From positions 1 through 34,796 of IMG/VR virus record IMGVR_UViG_3300008107_000257: DNA of 34,796 bases; one strand, written 5' to 3'. This DNA is from a virus. A program made the position numbers and the translations under genes. Numbering within the stretch: the stretch's first letter is position 1; every line of letters starts with the position of its first letter. The notes below the pieces were generated by a model. It was not told where the DNA came from, made no database searches, and saw only the letters and a program-made list of their open reading frames with translations. This document shows, one piece after another, positions 25,889-34,651 of the stretch.

Positions 25889-26087
25889 TTATAAAACGAT
25901 TCTTCATTCTCAAATTTGGGAAATGGTTCAATTCGGTAATGGATTTACTTGGTCAGAAGTTTATTACATGCCAACGTATCTTCGTAAATTTTATTTTAAT
26001 AAATTAATAGAACTAAAGAAAAAAGAAGCAGAAGAACATAAAAAAGCTCAAGCAAAAATGAAATCATCTAAGGTGAGGATACGATAA
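25812..26087 (+). CDS. Overlapping downstream frame: probable frameshift extension of the gp26-like protein
   Basis: The meaningful part begins at the T7 run (25868-25874) and reads FFTLPTDYKTILHSQIWEMV, then GNGFTWSEVYYMPTYLRKFYFNKLIELKKKEAEEHKKAQ. The upstream part of this frame, from a TTG at 25812, is an arginine-rich shadow of the gp26-like gene. Nothing upstream in this frame makes a credible start, and the first ATG after the run (25923) would lose the first conserved-looking segment. The simplest reading is a +1 (or -2) shift at the T-run, giving a ~335-residue fusion ending at 26087. Alternatives are a T7/T6 indel error or internal initiation at 25923. The charged C-terminal helix is typical of tail chaperone extensions. 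The stop codon lies in the loop of the following terminator. Confidence 0.65.
   Translation: MYQMLLARRRRWTYHLGLTFFTLPTDYKTILHSQIWEMVQFGNGFTWSEVYYMPTYLRKFYFNKLIELKKKEAEEHKKAQAKMKSSKVRIR
25868..25874 (+). other. Candidate programmed frameshift site (T7 run)
   Basis: AAC TTT TTT TAC ends the gp26-like frame four codons later (TAC CCT TCC AAC TGA). Slipping forward one base, with Phe-tRNA re-pairing TTT to TTT, gives TTT TTT ACC CTT CCA ACT GAT, opening a conserved-looking 70-codon extension. A -1 slip leads to a different frame without that extension. Confidence 0.55.
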
Positions 26088-26102
26088 TATCCTCACTTTT
26101 TT
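26073..26102 (+). terminator. Rho-independent terminator overlapping the stop codon of the gp26-like extension
   Basis: A perfect 9-bp stem GTGAGGATA (26073-26081) and TATCCTCAC (26088-26096) with loop CGATAA, followed by TTTTTT (26097-26102). The loop contains the TAA that ends the extension frame, so translation into the stem could modulate termination. Confidence 0.85.
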
Positions 26103-26111
26103 ATTTGCCGA

Positions 26112-26119
26112 TATTTATA
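26112..26119 (+). promoter_or_regulatory. TATTTATA element upstream of the tape measure/baseplate cluster
   Basis: An exact copy of the recurrent octamer right after a terminator and 19 nt before the ATG at 26139. It would drive the six tightly packed genes that run to 34651. Confidence 0.4.
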
Positions 26120-26138
26120 GAATATAAACACGCCGAAT

Positions 26139-26351
26139 ATGAAAAATAACAAACAAATTAAAAAAGAAGGTATATTCAGTTTAGCTGATAGATTTGTATC
26201 TAATTTCTTTAATGGGTTAAGTACTGGTGCAGCAAACACTATTATAAAAAAAGCTGAAAAAGCTGGAATCCCACCTCATTTGGTGAATGATATGAAAGAA
26301 ATTGAAAAAATGACTAGAGAATTTGAAGAAAAAATAAAAAAACTAAAATAA
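26139..26351 (+). CDS. Small helical protein of unknown function
   Basis: 70 residues and lysine-rich, with an amphipathic first half (FSLADRFVSNFFNGLSTGAA) and a coiled-coil-like second half (MKEIEKMTREFEEKIKKLK). It is the first gene of the tape measure cluster, 27 nt before the tape measure start. Small proteins in this position may assist tape measure folding or tail assembly, but nothing in the sequence proves this. Confidence 0.6.
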   Translation: MKNNKQIKKEGIFSLADRFVSNFFNGLSTGAANTIIKKAEKAGIPPHLVNDMKEIEKMTREFEEKIKKLK

Positions 26352-26378
26352 GTTTAATTTTAGAAAATTATTGAATAA

Positions 26379-29156
26379 ATGGCAGATAAGAAAGAAGAAT
26401 CAACTCCAAAGAAACCCGAAAAGGCAAAACCAATCGGAGAGAAGGTAAGTATTAAGAATATTGAAGAATTAAGAGCAGCCAGAGAGAAGTATAATAAACT
26501 TCTTGAAAAGGGTACTGAACTTACCGAACAAGAGGTTGCCGATATGCGAGAGTTGGGTAAGGCTATTAGTATAACTGAAAAGGCACAAAAGAAAAAAAAT
26601 GCTGAGCAGGAAAGGTCACGCAATATAGCAAGAGAAACAAAGAAAGAATTTGGTAGTATTCTTACTGGTATTGAATCAATAAGTAAAGTTTATTCAGGTT
26701 TAACAAGTGAACAAACACGAGCATTAACGGTTTCAAAACAAAGTCTTACAACACTTTTAGATTCAGGAAAGGTAACCGCTGAACAAGCGGAATATATGCA
26801 AGAAAGAGTATCTGATGTTGGTAAAATGGCAACTTTACAACAACAATTAGCAGAAACAGGACCTGAAGATGTAGAACGCCAAAAAGCAATATCTGAGGAG
26901 TATAAAGCTCAAAAGAAGGAAATTTTAGCTAAATTAGAAGCCGATTTTGATTCCGGCCTTATAACCAAAGAGCAATTTGTGGCGATGGGTAAGATGGTTA
27001 ATGAGATGGATAAGGGATATAGTATAGCCACAAAATTATCAACTGTAAGTAAGGAACAAAAAGAAATAGTAGAAGGGCAAATAGCAGCATACGAAGGTAT
27101 AAAGAAAACTTTAAAAGGTATAATTGCTACTGCACAATTATTTGCTAGTGGACCAGCTGGAATGCTTAGAATGACATTGGTGGGAGCTGGAGTAGCTATG
27201 ACAAAACTAGGAAAAACAACCAGAGAGATGGGTGGTTTCTTAGGAGGTGCAACTGTATCTGCTACTGCATTAGGAACTGTATTTGATTCCGCTAATGATG
27301 TTGCTAAAGGATTATCCGAAGAAATGGGTGGTTTGAATGATGTAACATTCCAGAACCAATTGAATACAAACCTTATGGCCACTAATATGGGTATAAGTGG
27401 AACTGAGGCCGCAAAATTAACTGGTAACCTTGCTCGTTTAAATGGTAATAGTATTGAAACTGCACAAAACTTAGCAAATGGAGCTAAGGAAATGGCAAAA
27501 ACAGCTGGAGTAGTACCAGCAGCTGTAATGGCTGATATGGCCGCATCTGCTGAAGAATTTGCATTATTTGGTAAAGATGGAGGAAAGAATATGCAACAAG
27601 CTGCAGTTCAAGCCGCTAAGATGGGTGTTAGTTTAAAAACCATGAGCGGAGTTGCTGATAACCTTTTAGATTTTGAAAATTCTATTAATAGTGAACTGGA
27701 ATTGGGTGCAATGCTTGGTAAAAATATTAATTTAGATAGAGCAAGAGCATTAGCATACGAAGGGGATATTGCAGGAGCTACTCAAGAGACATTAGATGCA
27801 TTAGGCGGTGTTGATGCGTTTAATAAAATGGATTATTTCCAAAAGAAAAAAACAGCCGAATTATTAGGTACTTCCGTTGAAGAATTACAAAAAATGGTTA
27901 CCCAACAGGAAGAAGCAGCAACAATAGGTGGGCAGATAAATGGAGCATTCAATTCGATGACGGAAGGATTAACTGCAATAACAACAGGTCCTTTGGGTGG
28001 GTTTGTAAGTGGATTAAGTGGTGCAATCGGACAAACATCAGAAATAGCAGGTAACTTTAAAACAGCTGGTGATTTTGCAAAAGATACTTTTGGTAAAGCA
28101 AAAGATTTTTTTGGAGGAAAAAAACCTGGTGCACCTGATTTACCATCAAATCCCACAGAATCCATAACAGATTCAGTTACACAATCTGATGATGCTGGTG
28201 GTAAAGTATCTGGTCCGGGAGAAAAAGCTGGAGATGGTTTAAAAAGTTTAGCAGAAGGTTTGGAAGCAATGGGTACTACAAAAGTATTATTTGGTGCATT
28301 GAACTTAATACCAACTGCATTGGGTTTACTTCTTATGGTAGTTGGTATCCCATCACTTTTGGGTATTGGTGCATTTGGTACTAATGCTGGAATTGCATTA
28401 TTATATCTTGCTGAAGGTTTGGAAGCAATGGGTACTACAAAAGTATTATTTGGTGCATTAACCTTAATACCAACTGCATTAGGATTTGCTTTAATGACAT
28501 TGGGTGTAATTGGATTGGCTGGTGTTGCACTTTTAGGAGCACCAGCTGGGGCAGGATTGATAGCATTAGGAGCAGGATTAGCATCATTTGGTGCAACTGC
28601 CGGAACTGTGGGTTGGTTGGGAGTTGCCGTAATTTTGGCATTAGGGGCCGCTTTTACATTATTTGCGTTTGGATTGAGTTTATTAGCACCATTAGTTGAA
28701 TCAATTGGAAATGCAATTGGTAGTGTGGTAGAATCAATAGCAGCCGGTATTGTTATGATTGTTGGAAGTATAAGTGATTTATTGGTTAATGTATTACCAT
28801 TACTCAATTTAGAAGCAGCAGCCGGAATCTTAGCAATGGCCGCTTCATTTACTGTATTAGCAGGTTCATTGGCATTGTTAAGTACTATGGGATTGGCAGC
28901 CATTCCTGTATTATTAGCAGTAGGTGCAGTAGGTGCTATTGGGGCTAGTTTATTTGGAGGTGGTGAGGGTGAAGGTGGAGCCGAAGGAGCCGAAGGCGGT
29001 GGTGATAGAACCGGTGAGTTAATTGATGAAATAAAAGGATTACGAGCAGACTTAATAGCTGGTAAAATAGCCGTAAATATAGATGGTCAAAAAGTTACTT
29101 CTAATATAGGGAAGGTAGTTGCTAGAAATAGTTCGAATTCATACGCTAAAGTATAA
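26379..29156 (+). CDS. Tail tape measure protein
   Basis: 925 residues. Residues 1-250 are charged and helical (KNAEQERSRNIARETKKEF, then long coiled-coil stretches). Residues ~250-560 are Ala/Gly-rich helices. Residues ~637-860 hold several hydrophobic segments (GLLLMVVGIPSLLGIGAFG, VAVILALGAAFTLFAFGLS) of the kind found in tape measures that insert into the host membrane during DNA entry. The C-terminus is a Gly/Glu-rich linker followed by ELIDEIKGLRADLIAGKIAV. Tape measures set tail length at about 0.15 nm per residue, which would suggest a tail near 140 nm (inference). The hydrophobic part contains an internal 53-codon duplication. The gene lies 2 nt before the next one. Confidence 0.88.
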   Translation: MADKKEESTPKKPEKAKPIGEKVSIKNIEELRAAREKYNKLLEKGTELTEQEVADMRELGKAISITEKAQKKKNAEQERSRNIARETKKEFGSILTGIESISKVYSGLTSEQTRALTVSKQSLTTLLDSGKVTAEQAEYMQERVSDVGKMATLQQQLAETGPEDVERQKAISEEYKAQKKEILAKLEADFDSGLITKEQFVAMGKMVNEMDKGYSIATKLSTVSKEQKEIVEGQIAAYEGIKKTLKGIIATAQLFASGPAGMLRMTLVGAGVAMTKLGKTTREMGGFLGGATVSATALGTVFDSANDVAKGLSEEMGGLNDVTFQNQLNTNLMATNMGISGTEAAKLTGNLARLNGNSIETAQNLANGAKEMAKTAGVVPAAVMADMAASAEEFALFGKDGGKNMQQAAVQAAKMGVSLKTMSGVADNLLDFENSINSELELGAMLGKNINLDRARALAYEGDIAGATQETLDALGGVDAFNKMDYFQKKKTAELLGTSVEELQKMVTQQEEAATIGGQINGAFNSMTEGLTAITTGPLGGFVSGLSGAIGQTSEIAGNFKTAGDFAKDTFGKAKDFFGGKKPGAPDLPSNPTESITDSVTQSDDAGGKVSGPGEKAGDGLKSLAEGLEAMGTTKVLFGALNLIPTALGLLLMVVGIPSLLGIGAFGTNAGIALLYLAEGLEAMGTTKVLFGALTLIPTALGFALMTLGVIGLAGVALLGAPAGAGLIALGAGLASFGATAGTVGWLGVAVILALGAAFTLFAFGLSLLAPLVESIGNAIGSVVESIAAGIVMIVGSISDLLVNVLPLLNLEAAAGILAMAASFTVLAGSLALLSTMGLAAIPVLLAVGAVGAIGASLFGGGEGEGGAEGAEGGGDRTGELIDEIKGLRADLIAGKIAVNIDGQKVTSNIGKVVARNSSNSYAKV
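28254..28459 (+). repeat. Direct repeat inside the tape measure gene
   Basis: A 47-nt perfect repeat occupies 28254-28300 and 28413-28459, offset by 159 nt (53 codons), and encodes EGLEAMGTTKVLFGAL twice. Similarity continues downstream (LIPTALG in both). The exact match suggests a recent in-frame duplication in the hydrophobic region. Confidence 0.9.
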
Positions 29157-29158
29157 CG

Positions 29159-31693
29159 ATGGGAAAAGCATTAATAGATTTATTTAAAACAAAACAATTA
29201 GTAGATGGTCAAACAGCTGCTGAAAAGTACGAAATTCGTAATAGTAAAGATATAGAATTACGTTCATCTACTGGTGCTATGAATTTGCCATTTAAAGGGG
29301 CCCAAATACTAAGAAGAAATTTATCATCAAGAACAAAAGAAACAAGAATTGAAGAAGAAGTAACTGGGTTAAGAATTATATCTAAGTTAGCAGGACCTAT
29401 TATATATGGTACTGATATTTTTAAATTAAGTACACAAAAAACCGAAATGGTTTCTGTAATGAAAGATTCGGTTAATCCAAACAATTCATCAGATAGTGGT
29501 CTTTTAGGAAACGCATTTGAAAAAGGAAAAGAAAAAGGATTAGAATTATTAAATAAAATAGGTGTACAACTTCCACAAAAACTAATACCAACCCGTATAT
29601 TTTTAAATAAAGAATTTAAAGCAGGTAAAGAACCGGATACTATGGTTACACTTGCTAAAATTAAAGGAGATGGTGCTGGTAATTTAGCTGGAAAGTTTTT
29701 AGCTCAAAATGCAAAAGGAACTCCAAAACAAATAGGTAACCAAATATTAGGTGGTGGTATTAATTTACTAAAAGGTGAAGTTAAGAAAAAACTATTTGGA
29801 GCACCAAAGCAAGGTGCACAAAACCTTGCGAAAAAAGGTGAAAATGATGTTCAATATGATAGCACGGCGAGATATTCAGATACGATTAATCCAATTGATG
29901 AGGATTATTTCAAAAGAAATGACCTTTCATCTATATTAGTTGCACAAGGTACAAAAGAAAATGCTGACCCAGCTGTTAAAAAAAGAGTAGATGAATTAGT
30001 TCCTAAAGGAAAATCTATAACTACTTCAAAAAATCCATTTGCTAAGTTAGGTGAAAAAATTGGTGATATTAAAAAAGAAAGTGAACAAAAATTATCGCAA
30101 GCAAAAAAAGTAGGACAACAACAATTATCAGCTGGTAAAAAAGTTGGTGATACTAAAGATGGCGGGTCATCAACTGGAGCAGATTCAATAATTAGATATT
30201 CCGATACTGTTGATGAAACACAGGATGATGCAAAGTTAAGAAATGACCTTTCCACTATACTTCTATCAAAAGTACAAAAAGAAACTCAAAATCCTGATAA
30301 TAAAAAGCAAATTGATGCAATAAAAGGTAATGTAGGCGCTTTAAATGTAAAACAAAACCCATTTGCAAAATCCGCCGATAAAGTTAAATCGGCAGATACT
30401 GAAACAAAACCCGGATTAGAATCTGGTAGAAAATTAGGGCAACAATCTATTGCAGCTGGTAAAAAAATTGGTGAGACAGCGGATACTGCTGGGGGTAAAA
30501 TTGTATATTCTAATACTGTAGATGAAACACAAGATGATGTAAAATTAAGAAATGATTTATCAACAAAATTACAAGCATTAGTACAAGCAAGCAGTGCGGT
30601 TACTTCGACCGGTGGTACTATTTCTGGATTGTCCAGGTCCGATGTGACAAAAAATATGTATTCAACGGAGAAAAATAGTAAAACCGGTAAAAAGGCAGTA
30701 TCTTTAAAAACAAAATATGGCATAGATAGTTCAGATAAGTTGGATTTCTTAAATGAAAAAACAGTATACACATCTGACCCTCTCCAATTAAGAGATGGTA
30801 CACTATTAGATGACCATGATTTTATAATTCTTAAATTCAAATCAATTCATACAGGAGAGGTTGTAAGTTTTAGAGCAACTGTAAGTGGTATATCGGAAAC
30901 AATATCACCATCATGGGATAGTGCAAAGTTTATAGGTTCTCCTTTTAATTATTACACATATTCAAGTATAGAAAGAAGTGTAAGTTTTAATTTTAAAGTA
31001 TATTCAACAACACCTACACAACACATAGCATGTTGGCAACGATTAAACTTTTTAACTGGATTAACATACCCACAGGGTTACTCCGGTCCATACGCAGTTC
31101 CTCCATTTGTAGAATTCACATTGGGTAGTTTATATAAACGTAGAGCTACTTATATTGAATCTCTATCATACGCTGTAGATGATAATGGTGGTTGGGAAAT
31201 TGGTTCTATTGGAGTATCCGAAAAGGTAAAGGTTAATGGTAAAGATGTTTCGATGAAAGATTACAAATTACCAATGGTTGTAGATGTTTCCATTACTTTA
31301 AAAATATTGGAAGCAAAAGGTACAACCGATGCTAAAAAGTTTTATGGATTTTCTAGATTGGGGGCAAATAATTCAGTTCCACCAATGAATGATAAACCAA
31401 CTACATCAACTAACGCACAAAAAGCAGGCGATTCTAACATATCAGCAGATTCAACCAAAGTTGAATCATCCGAAACTCTTAAACAAGGTAATTTAAAAAC
31501 TTTAAATAATAAAGAAGCTAATAAAGAAACGGACGGAAATAAATCCGCAATCTCTAGTTTTACGAAGAAAGATACAGGACCTCAATTTGATGCCTTTGGT
31601 AATATAACTAACGAAGGTAAATTTTCTAGAAAGTTTGTAAGCGGTCCTCAATTTGATGCCTTTGGTAATATAACTAACGAAGGGCAATTTTAA
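29159..31693 (+). CDS. Baseplate protein with tube-cap-like (gp48/gp54-type) C-terminal domain
   Basis: 844 residues. Residues 1-235 are basic and helical. Residues ~238-470 contain a repeat of about 105 residues: YSDTxxxxxDxxxxRNDLS followed by KNPFAK and KKVGQQQLSAGKK, seen about 2.5 times. Residues ~535-740 form a beta-rich domain (DFIILKFKSI, VVSFRATVSGISETISPSWD, YYTYSSIERSVSFNFKVYS, YKRRATYIESLSYAVDDNGGWEIG), which looks like tail-tube-fold baseplate proteins that cap or start the tube. The acidic C-terminus ends in two copies of GPQFDAFGNITNEG. The place directly after the tape measure fits T4 genes 48/54. The tube-cap role is inference from fold pattern and order. Confidence 0.65.
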   Translation: MGKALIDLFKTKQLVDGQTAAEKYEIRNSKDIELRSSTGAMNLPFKGAQILRRNLSSRTKETRIEEEVTGLRIISKLAGPIIYGTDIFKLSTQKTEMVSVMKDSVNPNNSSDSGLLGNAFEKGKEKGLELLNKIGVQLPQKLIPTRIFLNKEFKAGKEPDTMVTLAKIKGDGAGNLAGKFLAQNAKGTPKQIGNQILGGGINLLKGEVKKKLFGAPKQGAQNLAKKGENDVQYDSTARYSDTINPIDEDYFKRNDLSSILVAQGTKENADPAVKKRVDELVPKGKSITTSKNPFAKLGEKIGDIKKESEQKLSQAKKVGQQQLSAGKKVGDTKDGGSSTGADSIIRYSDTVDETQDDAKLRNDLSTILLSKVQKETQNPDNKKQIDAIKGNVGALNVKQNPFAKSADKVKSADTETKPGLESGRKLGQQSIAAGKKIGETADTAGGKIVYSNTVDETQDDVKLRNDLSTKLQALVQASSAVTSTGGTISGLSRSDVTKNMYSTEKNSKTGKKAVSLKTKYGIDSSDKLDFLNEKTVYTSDPLQLRDGTLLDDHDFIILKFKSIHTGEVVSFRATVSGISETISPSWDSAKFIGSPFNYYTYSSIERSVSFNFKVYSTTPTQHIACWQRLNFLTGLTYPQGYSGPYAVPPFVEFTLGSLYKRRATYIESLSYAVDDNGGWEIGSIGVSEKVKVNGKDVSMKDYKLPMVVDVSITLKILEAKGTTDAKKFYGFSRLGANNSVPPMNDKPTTSTNAQKAGDSNISADSTKVESSETLKQGNLKTLNNKEANKETDGNKSAISSFTKKDTGPQFDAFGNITNEGKFSRKFVSGPQFDAFGNITNEGQF
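29865..30560 (+). repeat. Internal ~105-residue repeats in the baseplate protein
   Basis: Units begin near 29869, 30189 and 30499 with YSDTINPIDEDYFKRNDLSS, YSDTVDETQDDAKLRNDLST and YSNTVDETQDDVKLRNDLST. The first two continue into similar NPFAK and KKVGQQQLSAGKKVG/RKLGQQSIAAGKKIG segments. The second and third headers are the closest pair. Confidence 0.8.
31580..31683 (+). repeat. 38-nt perfect direct repeat at the 3' end of the baseplate gene
   Basis: 31580-31617 equals 31646-31683, an offset of 66 nt (22 codons), encoding GPQFDAFGNITNEG twice at the extreme C-terminus. Perfect nucleotide identity indicates a recent duplication or active copy-number change of a C-terminal tail peptide. Confidence 0.92.
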
Positions 31694-31704
31694 ATATATA
31701 ACTT

Positions 31705-31992
31705 ATGAGCAGATATAGAAATAATCCTACTAAAAAAACTTTTGATGGCAGAGAAGTATATAGAACAAGAATATACCCAAATATTCCATTAAAGGATACG
31801 GATGTTTATGTAATGACCGAAACTGGTGACAGACTGGATACATTGGCATTTCAATATTACGAAGATTCATCATTGTGGTGGATAATCGCTGCGGCGAATA
31901 ATATACATGATGCACCAATGGGATTGCAAGATGGTACTATATTAAGAATACCATTAAACTACATTCAAATAAACAGTAATTTTATAAAATAA
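31705..31992 (+). CDS. LysM-type baseplate protein (gp53-like)
   Basis: 95 residues. TETGDRLDTLAFQYYEDSSLWWIIAAANNI followed by GLQDGTILRIPLNYIQI is the phage LysM-like pattern seen in baseplate wedge or hub proteins such as T4 gp53 and the P2 gpX family. The N-terminal 40 residues (KTFDGREVYRTRIYPNIPL) are a short beta extension. It probably helps lock baseplate components together. It is packed 11 nt after the preceding gene and 3 nt before the hub gene. Confidence 0.8.
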   Translation: MSRYRNNPTKKTFDGREVYRTRIYPNIPLKDTDVYVMTETGDRLDTLAFQYYEDSSLWWIIAAANNIHDAPMGLQDGTILRIPLNYIQINSNFIK

Positions 31993-31995
31993 TTT

Positions 31996-34278
31996 ATGTC
32001 AAGTTTTCCTAATTTATCAAATTTAGCGGGGTATGTAAAAAAGGCATTAGATAACAGAATTGGTAATATTCAAAACATATCGCAATTAAATGCTTGGGTT
32101 AGAGTATCCTCTGGTGTTGGCGGAGGGCTTATGTTGTTGTCTAATCCTAATTTTGGATTATTTAAAGCAGCTGGTGAAAATGGGTCTATATACGGAAATG
32201 GTACATCCAGTGGTACATTAGGAACTACCTGGGGAGGGGGCCCAGTTTATGCGGAAACAAATGATTCTGGATTTAGGCCTAAACCAAATATTACATCTAT
32301 TGAAATAGATGAAGGGGCTGGTACGTTAAGTAGAAAAGCATCGTTCACTATAACATGCTACACCAAAGGACAATTAGATACTTTGTGTGAATATTTTTTA
32401 GAACCTGGATATTCTATTTTTTTGGAATGGGGTTGGAATGTACCTGAATCGTTAAATTCATATAGTCCCACATTAGGTGCTGGTACAGTAGCAAATTTTC
32501 AAAGTTTTAAAAATGTAAATGCTGCAAGGGCAAACTCAAATGGTACTTATGATAACTATTTAGGATTTATAACTGGAGGTGGTATTTCATCTACCGCAGA
32601 TACTTATGAGATAAGTGTTAAGTGTACGGGATTTACCGAATTACCTGCTTATTTTATGGGAGCCGATAATTCAGAAGATTCAGAAAATGACGAAAAAATA
32701 ACAGAACCGGAATATAGTACTTCACAAATATCTGGTGAAACCAATTTGGGTAAAAAAAGATTTATGATGGCTTTTAATAGATTGCCATCAAATAGAAGAA
32801 CTACTAGAGTATCATCTTTAATAGTAAACCCATTGGTAGCAAATCCTTCTAATTTTATAAATGTTGATGAAACTGTAAAAGCAAAAGTAAATGAATGTGT
32901 GGGTGGAACTGAATTGTTTGGAATATCGTTAAATGATGAAGAAGCAAATGTAGGTGGAGTGACTCAAGAATTCCCATCAGGAACGGAAATTATAAAGGAT
33001 GAATCTTATATACGTTTTGGTACATTGATGGAAATACTTAACCAAATTGGTATTGAGGGGTTTATGATTGGGGGAAACATTGTAAAAACACAAATAAATA
33101 CAAAAACCACAGTTTGTTGTGCATTTCCAAAAATATTTAGTACTGATAAGAAAAAATTATTTATACCAAATAAAACCGCTCCTTTATTTGATTTAGTTAA
33201 AGCAGCAAATAGCCCAACCGATAATGGTGTAAGTGATAAAGCAATTGATGATTGTTCTGTGGTTAATGTAAATGATTCCGCTCGACCAATCATGTTCCCA
33301 GCGGCAGGAGAAATAGCAAATGGTGTTGCTGGTGGTAGAGTTATTGTTAGTCCTAAAGTAGATGGTACATTTGAAGCATTGAATAAAAAGAATGGCCAAT
33401 GGGGATTTTTAGATGACCTTTATGTGAATTTAGATTTTGCAAAGGGAATATTAGAGACCAAAAACTTTTCTATGAGAAATGCATTATATCAAATATTAAA
33501 TGGAATGTCAGCAGCCGCAGGTGGATTGTGGGATTTCCAAATAATGTCTGATGAGAATGATACTGAATTAAGAGTTGTTGATATGAATTTAACACCAACA
33601 GGTCCACAAGAACCATATCAATTCGTATTGGCTGGAGTTAATTCTATTTTTATAGATGCATCATTGGATATGGATATTGGTGGTGCAAAAATGAATCAGA
33701 TAATTGGAAATAGATTAGGACAGACAATCAATGGGAGTCAAAAGGATGTTAAATCAAAAGATAAAGTAGGATTATTTACTAATAAAGAGGACCAGATTTT
33801 AAAAGAAGTAAGAAGGAGAGAAGAACCACCACCACCAAAAGATGCTACACCACCTGAAGGTCCTACTGATGAGGAACTTGAGGAAGCAAAAATCAAAAAC
33901 TTACAATTGTTTTTGGATAAAGTTGGATTGATGCCCAGACCGCATTTTGATGATAAATATCCATTTGAGGCAGACTTGAAGGTAAGTACATTTACGGTCG
34001 CATACAATGACCAAGCAGTTTTTGAATTTTTCAAAAATCAAAACGATAAAACGGCAGTACAAACTGAACCGGGTGGGGTTGGTCCTATTATGCCAATTAA
34101 ATTTACATTTACAATACATGGGTTAAGTGGTATTAAAAGAGGCGATAAATTCAAAGTGTTGGGGTTACCTAAAAATTACGAAACAACAGGGTTTTTCCAA
34201 GTAACATCAGTTAAACATACTATAACCGATATGTTATGGAAAACTGATGTAGAGGGAAGCTTTAGACAATCAAGATAA
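31996..34278 (+). CDS. Baseplate hub protein (gp27-like)
   Basis: 760 residues. The N-terminal part shows NITSIEIDEGAGTLSRKASFTITCYTKGQLDTLCEYFLEPGYSIFLEWGW, typical of the first beta domain of hub proteins; the middle is mixed alpha/beta (TLMEILNQIGIEGFMIGG, FSMRNALYQILNGMSAAAGGLWDFQI). A proline/acid-rich linker begins near residue 610 (EEPPPPKDATPPEG). The C-terminus is a small beta domain (FTIHGLSGIKRGDKFKVLGLP, GFFQVTSVKHTI, WKTDVEGSFR), as in gp27 and late-control-D type hubs. It would form the trimeric channel connecting tube and spike. No lysozyme domain is seen, so a cell-wall enzyme must lie elsewhere if present. Confidence 0.8.
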   Translation: MSSFPNLSNLAGYVKKALDNRIGNIQNISQLNAWVRVSSGVGGGLMLLSNPNFGLFKAAGENGSIYGNGTSSGTLGTTWGGGPVYAETNDSGFRPKPNITSIEIDEGAGTLSRKASFTITCYTKGQLDTLCEYFLEPGYSIFLEWGWNVPESLNSYSPTLGAGTVANFQSFKNVNAARANSNGTYDNYLGFITGGGISSTADTYEISVKCTGFTELPAYFMGADNSEDSENDEKITEPEYSTSQISGETNLGKKRFMMAFNRLPSNRRTTRVSSLIVNPLVANPSNFINVDETVKAKVNECVGGTELFGISLNDEEANVGGVTQEFPSGTEIIKDESYIRFGTLMEILNQIGIEGFMIGGNIVKTQINTKTTVCCAFPKIFSTDKKKLFIPNKTAPLFDLVKAANSPTDNGVSDKAIDDCSVVNVNDSARPIMFPAAGEIANGVAGGRVIVSPKVDGTFEALNKKNGQWGFLDDLYVNLDFAKGILETKNFSMRNALYQILNGMSAAAGGLWDFQIMSDENDTELRVVDMNLTPTGPQEPYQFVLAGVNSIFIDASLDMDIGGAKMNQIIGNRLGQTINGSQKDVKSKDKVGLFTNKEDQILKEVRRREEPPPPKDATPPEGPTDEELEEAKIKNLQLFLDKVGLMPRPHFDDKYPFEADLKVSTFTVAYNDQAVFEFFKNQNDKTAVQTEPGGVGPIMPIKFTFTIHGLSGIKRGDKFKVLGLPKNYETTGFFQVTSVKHTITDMLWKTDVEGSFRQSR

Positions 34279-34279
34279 T

Positions 34280-34651
34280 ATGTTAGATATTAATCGATAT
34301 AAAAAAATAAATAGTCCTGATGTACTTTATAATAGTATAAAGATAAAAACTCATGTGGCAACACCAACTCAAACGGATTATAAAAGAGGATATATAACAA
34401 GATATTTTATACAAAAAGCAAACGATACTGAATCAACTATATATGAAGTGGATTATATAGGGTTTAGTAAATTTATAGATAATCCATTTTATACACATGT
34501 AAATTTAAATTGGAGATTGATTGGTACTGATGAGCAAATAAAGGATTCTAATTTTAAAGCAATACGTTTATTGGCTCCAAAAATACCAAAACTTCAATTG
34601 TATCTTCCAAACTTATTACAGTTTAAGCAAAAAAATGATTTGGAAGTTTAA
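34280..34651 (+). CDS. Small baseplate-cluster protein of unknown function
   Basis: 123 residues, starting 1 nt after the hub stop and so probably translationally coupled. Features include TDYKRGYITRYFIQKANDTE, NPFYTHVNLNWRLIGTDEQIKD and SNFKAIRLLAPKIPKLQLYL. The Lys/Leu-rich C-terminus and lack of catalytic motifs suggest a small structural or assembly protein. I recall similar small proteins after hub genes in aquatic T4-like phages but cannot name a function. The -33 box of the next promoter lies inside its last codons. Confidence 0.6.
   Translation: MLDINRYKKINSPDVLYNSIKIKTHVATPTQTDYKRGYITRYFIQKANDTESTIYEVDYIGFSKFIDNPFYTHVNLNWRLIGTDEQIKDSNFKAIRLLAPKIPKLQLYLPNLLQFKQKNDLEV

Noticed and set aside
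27833-28903. 356-residue minus-strand frame opposite the tape measure gene
   Set aside because: Low-complexity Asn/Pro/Ala/Ile composition produced by the antisense of Ala/Gly/Leu codons; the opposite strand is a convincing tape measure in a continuous one-strand cluster.
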